A stretch of DNA of 64,000 bases from Chryseobacterium sp. c4a. Its GTDB lineage: Bacteria; Bacteroidota; Bacteroidia; Flavobacteriales; Weeksellaceae. Under the pieces are notes generated by a model that saw nothing but the letters and a program-made list of their open reading frames with translations, was not told where the DNA came from and made no database searches. Shown here piece by piece: positions 54,854-64,000 of the stretch. Every line of letters begins with the position of its first letter. Positions within the stretch are counted from its first letter, which is position 1. The translations under genes and the position numbers were made by a program. Where the stretch lies: positions 62,001 to 126,000 of the forward strand of contig NZ_WXVU01000007.1 of assembly GCF_009900745.1 (NCBI RefSeq). Reading direction: 5' to 3'.

Positions 54854-55669
54854 ATGTCTGTTCACTCTGAAATTAAAAAAGTTACGACTGAAACCTTGCG
54901 TAAAATGAAATTCGACAAGGAAAAAATAACAATGCTTACTGCTTATGATTTTACCACAGCAAAGATGGTAGATGCAGGTGGAGTAGATGCTATTTTGATT
55001 GGAGACTCTGCAGCAAATGTAATGGCAGGTTTTGAAACTACATTACCGATTACACTAGACCAAATGATCTATCATGCACAGAGTGTGGTAAGAGGTACTG
55101 ACAGGGCTTTGGTGGTAGCAGATTTACCATTCGGAACTTATCAGAGTAATCCTGAGAAAGCATTAGAATCTGCAGTAAGAATGATGAAGGAAGGAGGTGC
55201 CCATGCAGTGAAAATTGAAGGTGGAAAAGAGATTTCAAAATCTATTAAAAAGATTATTAATGCTGGCATTCCTGTAATGGGACATTTAGGATTAACTCCA
55301 CAGTCAATTTATAAATTCGGAACTTATAAAGTAAGAGCAAAAGAAGAAGCAGAAGCAGAAAAATTAATTGCTGATGCACAACTTTTAGAAGAATTAGGAT
55401 GTTTTTCTGTAGTGTTGGAAAAAATTCCTGCTGATCTTGCTAAAAAAGTGACTGAAAGTATTTCTATTCCAACCATTGGAATCGGAGCCGGAGCAGACTG
55501 TGATGGTCAGGTTTTAGTGTATCATGATATGGTGGGAATGAACAAAGGTTTCAGCCCGAAATTTTTAAGAAGATATCTTGATCTTTACACAGAAATTACC
55601 GGAGCAGTGTCTCAGTATGTAAAAGATGTGAAGAGCGTAGAGTTCCCTAACCAAAACGAAAGTTATTAA
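54854..55669 (+). CDS. panB: 3-methyl-2-oxobutanoate hydroxymethyltransferase
   Basis: 271 residues. PanB signatures [44 protein letters not shown] and [21 protein letters not shown] in order. Makes ketopantoate, first step of pantothenate/CoA synthesis, in the cytosol. Followed 9 bases later by a small membrane protein gene, probably in one transcript with the pseudouridine synthase. Confidence 0.97.
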   Translation: MSVHSEIKKVTTETLRKMKFDKEKITMLTAYDFTTAKMVDAGGVDAILIGDSAANVMAGFETTLPITLDQMIYHAQSVVRGTDRALVVADLPFGTYQSNPEKALESAVRMMKEGGAHAVKIEGGKEISKSIKKIINAGIPVMGHLGLTPQSIYKFGTYKVRAKEEAEAEKLIADAQLLEELGCFSVVLEKIPADLAKKVTESISIPTIGIGAGADCDGQVLVYHDMVGMNKGFSPKFLRRYLDLYTEITGAVSQYVKDVKSVEFPNQNESY

Positions 55670-55678
55670 AATTAATTC

Positions 55679-56002
55679 ATGCAAAATCAACAACAATCTA
55701 TTCAGGGAGTTTTATCTATTGCAGCATTGATCTGCTTAGCCGTTGGCTGGTTCAATTTATTTTCACCTGATATCAATCAATTACTTTCCAGAAAGGTCTT
55801 CTATATTTTGATAGGAGCGAGTTTCTTTGTGCAGGCACCTATGCTGACTAATAAAAACTTTATGTACGGTATGTATGCTGCTGCAGGAGTTTGTGTAATT
55901 GGTGCATTTCTTCCGGATAGCTCAGGATTGGCGATGCTTAAAACGATTGGTCTTTTGGCGGGGATTATTCTTTCAATGTCAAATAGAAACAGAAACAGGT
56001 AG
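55679..56002 (+). CDS. Small membrane protein of unknown function
   Basis: 107 residues with three to four hydrophobic helices (VLSIAALICLAVGWFNLF, VFYILIGASFFVQAP, YGMYAAAGVCVIGAFLP) and a basic C-terminal end RNRNR. No family recognised. It sits between panB and the pseudouridine synthase gene with 8-9 base gaps. Confidence 0.75.
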   Translation: MQNQQQSIQGVLSIAALICLAVGWFNLFSPDINQLLSRKVFYILIGASFFVQAPMLTNKNFMYGMYAAAGVCVIGAFLPDSSGLAMLKTIGLLAGIILSMSNRNRNR

Positions 56003-56010
56003 ACTGAATA

Positions 56011-56688
56011 ATGAAGGAGCAGATTGTATATGAAGACAACCATCTTCTGGTAGTGAACAAAAAGGTCGGTCAGCTTGTACAGGGCGATAAGACCGGTGAT
56101 GAATCACTATTGGAATCTATAAAGAACTTTATTAAAATAAGAGATACTAAGCCGGGAAATGTTTTTCTCGGCTTGGTTCATCGTATAGACCGTCCTACTT
56201 CCGGTTTGGTAATTTATGCCAAAACCTCGAAAGCGCTTTCTCGTCTCACCCAAATGGTGAAGAATAGAGAAGTTAAAAAAACGTATTGGGCGGTTGTAGG
56301 TAAAGAAATGATTCCACAAAGCCAGAGACTGGTTCATTATTTAAAGAAGAACGAAAAGAATAATAAAGCCATTGTTTTCCCAAAAGCTACAGAAGGAGCC
56401 AAAGAAGCAATCCTGACTTACCATGTTATCAAAACCTTGGACAATTATCTTCTTCTTGAAATAGATCTTGAAACCGGAAGACATCATCAGATTCGAGCTC
56501 AATTGTCTAAAACAGGAGTTCCGATCAAAGGAGACTTAAAATACGGTTCTCCACGTTCTAATCCAGACGGAGGGATCAATCTTCATGCTAGGAAACTGGA
56601 GTTTATTCATCCGGTTACCAAAGAAAAAATCGAAATTATAGCTCCTGTTCCGCAGAATGATGCGGTTTGGAGAGCTTGTGAAGAATAA
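56011..56688 (+). CDS. RluA-family RNA pseudouridine synthase
   Basis: 225 residues: catalytic aspartate in GLVHRIDRPTSGLVIYAKTS, then LLEIDLETGRHHQIRAQL and GDLKYGSPR, the family pattern. No S4 domain, so it is a short RluA/TruC-like member. RNA target (rRNA or tRNA) not determined. Last common gene of the panB group; the lipoprotein gene follows after 25 bases. Confidence 0.92.
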   Translation: MKEQIVYEDNHLLVVNKKVGQLVQGDKTGDESLLESIKNFIKIRDTKPGNVFLGLVHRIDRPTSGLVIYAKTSKALSRLTQMVKNREVKKTYWAVVGKEMIPQSQRLVHYLKKNEKNNKAIVFPKATEGAKEAILTYHVIKTLDNYLLLEIDLETGRHHQIRAQLSKTGVPIKGDLKYGSPRSNPDGGINLHARKLEFIHPVTKEKIEIIAPVPQNDAVWRACEE

Positions 56689-56713
56689 GCATATCATAAA
56701 CTATAACTATAAC

Positions 56714-57541
56714 ATGAAATTTAAATTATTTTTTTTAGCCATATTGTTGGCTATTACATCTTGCTCTAGTAGTAATGATGAAATTGAGACGGAACAAAAG
56801 CAAGAAAAAGAGATTGTAGTTGGGAATGTAAATAAAGTATCGTGGTATTTTCCTTTTATGTATCCCGCCACAGAACAAAATGATCCTAACTACTATTTTG
56901 AATATGATACTCAGAATAGGGTAAGCAAAAAAGTAGGAGGATATATATCTGCTGCTCAAGAAACGGGGTTTGTTTATGTGCTTTCAAATCGAGCTTATAC
57001 TAATGTTATTTATAACAATAATCTAATTACGGCTACTGACTATGTTTCATCCTCTAATGGAGTAAATGTAACTCTACTTAAAAAAAAGGTATTTGAAATT
57101 GATAATCAAGGAAGAATTGTAAAGTGTACAGTATTTAATAAATTAAATACTGCATATGAAGAATTGATTTATCATTATGATAACTCGGGGAAGTTAACAG
57201 AAAGACTAACACATCCACCAGGAAGTACATATTATGATCTTGTAGATCGATTTACTTATGATAATAATGGAAATTTAATCAATGCAAAAACTTCATATCT
57301 ATATAATGATGTTGAAGTTAAAACGAAAAGTGAAGTACAGTTCAGTAATTATGATAATGTTCCAAATTCATTTAAGAAGTTCGGGATCTTTGATGAGTTT
57401 TTAAATATATCATTATCTAAAAATAACCCTCAAAAGAGATTTACAATGAGCTATAATGAAAATACTGGACAAACTACAGAGGTGAATGTAACATGGACTA
57501 ACCAATATAATGCTGACGGAACTCTAAAAGTATTTTACTAA
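56714..57541 (+). CDS. Lipoprotein with YD-type repeats
   Basis: 275 residues from ATG 56714; the longer frame overlaps the pseudouridine synthase gene. Lipobox ITSCSS. Repeated beta-hairpins of the form FEYDTQNRVSKK, HYDNSGKLTER and FTYDNNGNLINAK resemble YD/RHS repeats, though loose and few. Surface-exposed or periplasmic protein of unknown role. Terminator follows. Confidence 0.8.
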   Translation: MKFKLFFLAILLAITSCSSSNDEIETEQKQEKEIVVGNVNKVSWYFPFMYPATEQNDPNYYFEYDTQNRVSKKVGGYISAAQETGFVYVLSNRAYTNVIYNNNLITATDYVSSSNGVNVTLLKKKVFEIDNQGRIVKCTVFNKLNTAYEELIYHYDNSGKLTERLTHPPGSTYYDLVDRFTYDNNGNLINAKTSYLYNDVEVKTKSEVQFSNYDNVPNSFKKFGIFDEFLNISLSKNNPQKRFTMSYNENTGQTTEVNVTWTNQYNADGTLKVFY

Positions 57542-57610
57542 ATCCTTTTATTTTTGTGTTATTTCCTTTAATTGAATTATTCTAACTAATATTTTCATTT
57601 CAAATATCTA

Positions 57611-57646
57611 CAGCCGGAAATCTTTGAAGATTTCCGGCCGTTTTGT
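57611..57646 (+). terminator. Terminator of the YD lipoprotein gene
   Basis: GCCGGAAATCTT (57613-57624), TG, AAGATTTCCGGC (57627-57638), perfect 12-bp stem, followed by CGTTTTG. Confidence 0.88.
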
Positions 57647-57662
57647 TCCTCTAAAATTTGAT

Positions 57663-57693
57663 TTTGCCTATTCTCAAAAAATAACTAACTTCG
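57663..57693 (+). promoter_or_regulatory. Promoter of the thiamin operon
   Basis: TTTG (57663-57666), a 19-base spacer and TAACTTCG (57686-57693, 7 of 8 matches). A start about 6 bases on coincides with the 5' edge of the riboswitch. Confidence 0.55.
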
Positions 57694-57697
57694 TCCC

Positions 57698-57779
57698 ACA
57701 CTTTAGGGGTGTCTGTTTTTACAGACTGAGACTTTACCCTTTGAACCTGATCTGGATCATACCAGCGTAGGGAAAAGTA
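57698..57779 (+). promoter_or_regulatory. TPP riboswitch
   Basis: Conserved TPP aptamer elements in order: AGGGGTGTC, GACTGAGA, ACCCTTTGAACCTGATCTGG and ATACCAGCGTAGGGAA, closed by CTTT/AAAG. It lies 69 bases upstream of thiS and should switch off the operon when TPP is abundant. No intrinsic terminator is visible between it and thiS, so control may act on translation. Confidence 0.96.
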
Positions 57780-57847
57780 GATGACTTTTGCTGTACATTC
57801 TATTGTACAATAATGGCCATTCCTAAAGTATATTTAAATTATTAGGA

Positions 57848-58054
57848 ATGGAGCTTATAATCAACCACACCCGAAAAACATTTGATGTACTTCCTGAGAA
57901 CCTGGAAGCATTATTGGCTATGGAATTACCCGGAAAAAAGAAAGGGATTGCCGTAGCCCTCAACAATCGCATTATTCCGCTGTCTGCCTGGGCGGAAACT
58001 TTCCTTAACAACAACGATTCAATTTTAATCATTACTGCCACTCAGGGCGGATAA
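57848..58054 (+). CDS. thiS: ThiS, sulfur carrier protein
   Basis: 68 residues, ubiquitin-like, ending ITATQGG; the C-terminal Gly-Gly is adenylated by ThiF and carries sulfur as thiocarboxylate to ThiG. First gene after the riboswitch. Confidence 0.95.
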   Translation: MELIINHTRKTFDVLPENLEALLAMELPGKKKGIAVALNNRIIPLSAWAETFLNNNDSILIITATQGG

Positions 58055-60474
<2,420 letters not shown>

Positions 60475-60601
60475 TCAATATTGCGGTAAAGCTGTCAAAA
60501 GGGAATAATCATCTTGAAGCGGCTTTCGGAAATGAGAAATGATATAGTGAACAATTTTTAAAAAGTAATCCCCCTTTATGGGGAACTCATTCATCATCAA
60601 T

Positions 60602-61219
60602 ATGGAAAAATTACAATACATCTCACAAGGAATTACAAGAAAGGATCAGGAAGAAAATATTCGTAAAGTCTTGGATAACGGAATAAAATGGGTACAGATC
60701 CGTTGGAAAAATGCTCCAGAAAATGAATTGATTGACCTTTGTGAAATTTCAAAACAGCTTTGCTCTGAATATCAGTCTATTTGTATTATTAATGACAATG
60801 TAGAACTGGCAAAAACAATAGATGCTGATGGAGTTCATCTAGGATTAAACGATGGTTCCATTGAAGAAGCTAGACAGGTTTTAGGTAAACATAAAATCAT
60901 TGGAGGAACGGCCAATACCATTGCAGATGTGATTCAAAGGGTGAATGAATCATGTGATTATATTGGTTTAGGGCCATTAAGATTTACTTCTACAAAAGAA
61001 AAACTCAGCCCTATTCTTGGATTTGAAGGTTATCAGGAAATAATAAATCAGCTTAATGAAAAGTCGGTTGCTATCCCCAAAATATTTGCCATTGGGGGAG
61101 TGGGATCTGAAGATATTCAGCCTTTACAACAAATCGGAATTTATGGAGTAGCAGTTTCTGGGCAGATTACCAACCAGCCGTCCATTATTAGTGAGCTAAA
61201 AGCCTTGTCAATGTTTTAA
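60602..61219 (+). CDS. thiE: ThiE, thiamin phosphate synthase
   Basis: 205 residues from ATG 60602 (eight codons upstream are also open). VQIRWKN, INDNVELAKTIDADGVHLGL, IIGGTANT, DYIGLGPLRFTSTKE and FAIGGV match ThiE. Joins HMP-PP and thiazole phosphate. A 127-base gap before it holds only a short CCCC/GGGG hairpin near 60570. Confidence 0.93.
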   Translation: MEKLQYISQGITRKDQEENIRKVLDNGIKWVQIRWKNAPENELIDLCEISKQLCSEYQSICIINDNVELAKTIDADGVHLGLNDGSIEEARQVLGKHKIIGGTANTIADVIQRVNESCDYIGLGPLRFTSTKEKLSPILGFEGYQEIINQLNEKSVAIPKIFAIGGVGSEDIQPLQQIGIYGVAVSGQITNQPSIISELKALSMF

Positions 61220-61268
61220 ATCTTGACAACGCTAAAGACAATGCCCTCAAAAAAATAAATAATTATAT

Positions 61269-62045
61269 ATGCATAATCAGAAATTAATAATAGCAGACAG
61301 AACCTTTGAATCGAGATTGTTTTTAGGAACAGGAAAATTTGGAAGTCTCGAAGATATGGCAGCCTCTGTAGTGGCATCAGAATCCAATATGGTGACGATG
61401 GCCTTGAAAAGAATCGATGCACAATCATCTGAGGATGATTTACTAGACTCATTAAAAAATACAAATGTTCATCTTTTACCTAATACCTCAGGCGCAAGAA
61501 CAGCAAAAGAAGCGGTTTTAGCAGCACAATTGGCCAGAGAAGCATTAGAAACCGATTGGGTAAAGCTTGAAATTCATCCCGATCCAAAATATTTATTACC
61601 AGACCCTATTGAAACATTATATGCTACAGAAGAACTTGCGAAACTAGGTTTTGTGGTAATGCCTTACATTCATGCTGATCCGGTTTTATGCAAGCGTCTT
61701 GAAGATGCAGGAACAGCAGTAGTAATGCCATTGGGAGCACCTATCGGAACCAATAAAGGTTTGAGAACATTGGATTTCTTAGAAATTATCATCAGTCAAA
61801 GTAATGTTCCTGTAGTAGTAGATGCAGGAATAGGGGCACCATCGGATGCTGCAAAAGCAATGGAAATGGGAGCAGATGCAGTTCTTGTTAATACAGCGAT
61901 TGCAGTAGCAAGAAATCCTGTGAACATGGCAGTAGCTTTTAAAGAAGGAGTTATAGCCGGGAGAAGAGCCTTTGAATCAGGATTGGGAACTATTGCCGAT
62001 CATGCGGAAGCATCAAGTCCGTTAACTTCGTTTTTGTTTGAATAA
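61269..62045 (+). CDS. thiG: ThiG, thiazole synthase
   Basis: 258 residues. FLGTGKFGS, the Schiff-base lysine in [30 protein letters not shown] and [20 protein letters not shown] are ThiG signatures. Builds the thiazole ring from DXP, dehydroglycine and ThiS-COSH. Confidence 0.97.
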   Translation: MHNQKLIIADRTFESRLFLGTGKFGSLEDMAASVVASESNMVTMALKRIDAQSSEDDLLDSLKNTNVHLLPNTSGARTAKEAVLAAQLAREALETDWVKLEIHPDPKYLLPDPIETLYATEELAKLGFVVMPYIHADPVLCKRLEDAGTAVVMPLGAPIGTNKGLRTLDFLEIIISQSNVPVVVDAGIGAPSDAAKAMEMGADAVLVNTAIAVARNPVNMAVAFKEGVIAGRRAFESGLGTIADHAEASSPLTSFLFE

Positions 62046-62053
62046 AAGTCAGA

Positions 62054-63175
62054 ATGATGAATAGTTTTAAGGATGTTTTTGAACAATATCAATGGGATGA
62101 GATAAAGATCAGATTGGAGAAGGTAACGATATCTGAAGTTAAGACCAGTCTCCTGAAAAGAAACAGGTCGATGGATGACTTTCTGAATCTGCTTTCCCCG
62201 GCAGCTTCGCAGGAGCTGGAAATGATGGCGACTATGACAAGGGCTCTTACTCAGAAACGTTTCGGAAAAACCATTCAATTGTATGCTCCTTTATATTTGA
62301 GCAATGAATGCCAAAATATTTGTACTTATTGTGGCTTCAGTCTTGATAATCATCTTAGAAGAAAGACACTTTCAGATTCGGAATTGATGATAGAAACTGC
62401 TGTTCTTAAATCAATGGGGGTAAACCATGTTCTTTTGGTGAGCGGAGAAGCCAATAAAATAGTGGGAGTTCCTTATTTTCAAAAAGCTGTTCGTTTATTG
62501 AAACCCTACTTTTCTAATATTTCTATTGAGGTACAACCTTTGGAGGAGGCAGAATACAAGCTTCTTCATGAAGAAGGAGTACACTCTGTATTGGTATATC
62601 AGGAAACCTATCATCAGGAAGTGTATAAAGAGTATCATCCAAAAGGTAAAAAATCCAATTTTCATTTTCGATTGGATACTCCTGATCGAATTGGGAGGGC
62701 TGGAATTCATAAAATGGGGCTTGGAGTTCTGCTTGGACTAGAAGACTGGCGTGTAGACAGTTTTTTCAACGCACTTCACATCGATTATCTACAGAAGCGC
62801 TACTGGAAAAGTAAATTTTCAGTGTCATTTCCAAGGCTTAGACCGGCGGAAGGGATTATTGAACCCAATTTTATCATGGAAGATAAAGACTTGTTACAAC
62901 TGATCTGTGCCTACAGAATCTGGAATGAAGATCTTGAAATATCCATTTCCACGAGAGAAAATGAAACATTCAGAAATCATATTGTAGCATTGGGAGCAAC
63001 AACAATGAGCGCAGGATCAAAAACCAATCCTGGTGGATATGCTGTGGATAAAGAATCTCTGGAACAGTTTGAAACCAGTGATGAAAGAAGTATGGATGAG
63101 ATCAAAAAGATGATTAAACAATCAGGGTATGATCCGGTAATGAAGGATTGGGATTCTGTTTATAATGGGGTGTAA
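62054..63175 (+). CDS. thiH: ThiH, 2-iminoacetate synthase
   Basis: 373 residues. Radical-SAM cluster CQNICTYCGFS (C-x3-C-x2-C), then VLLVSGE and YQETYHQEVYKEYHPKGKKS. Cleaves tyrosine to make dehydroglycine for ThiG. Starts 8 bases after thiG. Confidence 0.97.
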   Translation: MMNSFKDVFEQYQWDEIKIRLEKVTISEVKTSLLKRNRSMDDFLNLLSPAASQELEMMATMTRALTQKRFGKTIQLYAPLYLSNECQNICTYCGFSLDNHLRRKTLSDSELMIETAVLKSMGVNHVLLVSGEANKIVGVPYFQKAVRLLKPYFSNISIEVQPLEEAEYKLLHEEGVHSVLVYQETYHQEVYKEYHPKGKKSNFHFRLDTPDRIGRAGIHKMGLGVLLGLEDWRVDSFFNALHIDYLQKRYWKSKFSVSFPRLRPAEGIIEPNFIMEDKDLLQLICAYRIWNEDLEISISTRENETFRNHIVALGATTMSAGSKTNPGGYAVDKESLEQFETSDERSMDEIKKMIKQSGYDPVMKDWDSVYNGV

Positions 63176-63187
63176 ATTTTAAAATTT

Positions 63188-63321
63188 TTAAACCATTAAG
63201 AGGAGTGAGGGAGATAAGGAAAGTTAAGAGAGAAATCAAAGATTTTTATTGAGATGTAGTGCTTAAGGGCGAAGCAAATCTTAACTATTCTAAATGTCTT
63301 AATAATCCTTAATGGTTCAAA
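63188..63321. repeat. Large imperfect palindromic element between thiH and thiF
   Basis: AACCATTAAG (63191-63200) pairs with CTTAATGGTT (63308-63317), and GTTAAGA (63223-63229) with TCTTAAC (63279-63285). Polypurine left arm and polypyrimidine-free centre make a long imperfect hairpin, like the interspersed palindromic repeats in Chryseobacterium genomes. It splits thiF from the rest of the operon. Confidence 0.65.
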
Positions 63322-63335
63322 CACTATAGTTTAGT

Positions 63336-64000
63336 ATGCAACAGGAAGATATTTTTAAAAGATACAGCCGGCAAATTTTTATTGATGAAATAGGATTGGA
63401 AGGACAAAGGAAAATAATGGCTTCAAAAGTTCTTGTTATCGGAGCTGGAGGCTTGGGAAGTCCCGTAATTCAGTATCTGGCAGCTGCAGGAGTCGGAACA
63501 ATAGGGATTGCTGATTTCGATTATGTAGAACTTCATAATCTGAACCGTCAGATCATTCATAATGAAAATGAAGTAGGAATTCTGAAAATAAAAAGTGCAG
63601 AAAAATTCGTAAAGAGCCTTAACCATCAGGTAAAAGTAATCGGGATTGAACAAAAAATTGAGGCTTTCAATGTTTTAGAAATCCTTTCTCAATACGATAT
63701 TATTGTAGATGGATCAGATAACTTTACCACAAGGTATTTGGTAAATGACACCTGTGTAGCTTTAGGGAAAACATTGATCTATGGAAGTATATTGGGGTTT
63801 TCAGGGCAGGTTGCTGTATTTAATCATAAGGGAAGTAAAAATCTACGGGATATATTCCCTGAACCTCCTTTTGATGAAGAAATTCTAGATTGTGACAGTT
63901 TAGGCGTTTTAGGCGCTTTACCGGGAATTGTGGGAAGTATGATGGCACTTCAAACCTTGAAAATCATCACCGATCTTCCTGTAAATCTTAATCAGCTAAC
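63336..64000 (+). CDS. thiF: ThiF/MoeB-like adenylyltransferase, 5' part
   Basis: 221 codons visible, open at the window edge. Ubiquitin E1-like fold: VIGAGGLGSPVIQYLAAAG nucleotide site, NLNRQIIHN, VDGSDNFTTRYLVND, and SLGVLGALPGIVGSMMALQ. Adenylates ThiS. Where ThiF/MoeB have a zinc pair CxxC before FPEPP, the sequence is NLRDIFPEPP, and the active-site region reads LDCDSLGVLG with its cysteine kept. The second zinc pair would be beyond the edge. Confidence 0.92.
   Translation, partial: MQQEDIFKRYSRQIFIDEIGLEGQRKIMASKVLVIGAGGLGSPVIQYLAAAGVGTIGIADFDYVELHNLNRQIIHNENEVGILKIKSAEKFVKSLNHQVKVIGIEQKIEAFNVLEILSQYDIIVDGSDNFTTRYLVNDTCVALGKTLIYGSILGFSGQVAVFNHKGSKNLRDIFPEPPFDEEILDCDSLGVLGALPGIVGSMMALQTLKIITDLPVNLNQL

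Larger units (their letters stand above)
57542..57847 (+). other. Intergenic region with terminator, promoter and TPP riboswitch
   Basis: No gene. Holds the terminator of the lipoprotein gene (57611-57645), the thi promoter (57663-57693), the TPP aptamer (57698-57779) and about 65 bases of expression platform to the thiS start. Confidence 0.8.

Overview
The window looks like chromosomal DNA of a flavobacterium close to Chryseobacterium (Bacteroidota). Signs are A/T-rich intergenic DNA, TTTG / TAnnTTTG promoters, a secreted protease pair with type IX secretion C-terminal domains, a fused CcoNO cbb3 oxidase with a short CcoP, many SCxxx lipoproteins, and the thiS-thiC-thiE-thiG-thiH-thiF order behind a TPP riboswitch. 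No rRNA, tRNA, CRISPR array, prophage or intact insertion sequence was seen. Most of the window is ordinary housekeeping and metabolic DNA with small accessory patches.

Layout. 1-1.5 kb: end of an unrecognised gene, then prfH (RNA-damage linked release factor homologue) and a TPR protein. 1.6-7.3 kb: two M36 metalloproteases in direct tandem, each with the same 263-bp leader, a unit of 2,859 bp. 7.3-10.6 kb: two paralogous mono-haem cytochrome c lipoproteins, meaB, a DUF4251 lipoprotein and an M48 peptidase. 10.9-13.6 kb: a GNAT gene and a seven-helix membrane LuxR-type regulator, then 1.2 kb of decayed DNA with two copies of a DK-W-VG-ILSL-Y relic and a fragment of a C39 peptidase of the bacteriocin-exporter type. 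13.6-21.6 kb: MlaF/MlaE-like lipid ABC transporter, a sugar-phosphate transferase, queE, folD, a methyltransferase and pgi. 21.8-24.9 kb: a TraB/GumN protein with an ECF sigma factor and its membrane partner, and a DUF4349 lipoprotein. 25.1-28.5 kb: acyl-CoA dehydrogenase, DoxX protein, a frameshifted double-glycine leader peptide gene, and an AI-2E family permease. 28.7-36.8 kb: lon, a PpiD-like foldase, an MCE (MlaD-like) protein and a two-gene Fe-S oxidoreductase. 36.9-42.6 kb: a conserved protein, a methyltransferase, glycosyltransferase plus flippase, a lipoprotein and serS. 42.6-44.3 kb: divergent cysteine-synthase-like enzyme and Lrp/AsnC regulator.

44.4-54.8 kb is the cbb3 oxidase locus: CcoI-type copper ATPase, ccoS, fused ccoNO, ccoQ, ccoP, ccoG, fixH/ccoH and a SafE-like membrane protein, all on the minus strand, facing away from a Crp/Fnr regulator whose promoter carries a TGAT-N4-ATCA palindrome. 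54.8-57.5 kb: panB, a small membrane protein, an RluA-type pseudouridine synthase and a lipoprotein. 57.6 kb to the end: the thiamin operon, running off the edge inside a thiF/moeB-like gene.

The most unusual items are the remnants of a double-glycine peptide / C39 exporter system (27.07 kb and 13.36 kb), the exact tandem protease duplication with domain-specific divergence, the palindromes next to lon and inside the fnr promoter, and a ThiF-like enzyme that lacks one of the expected zinc cysteine pairs. Starts were adjusted where the longest reading frame ran through leader DNA.
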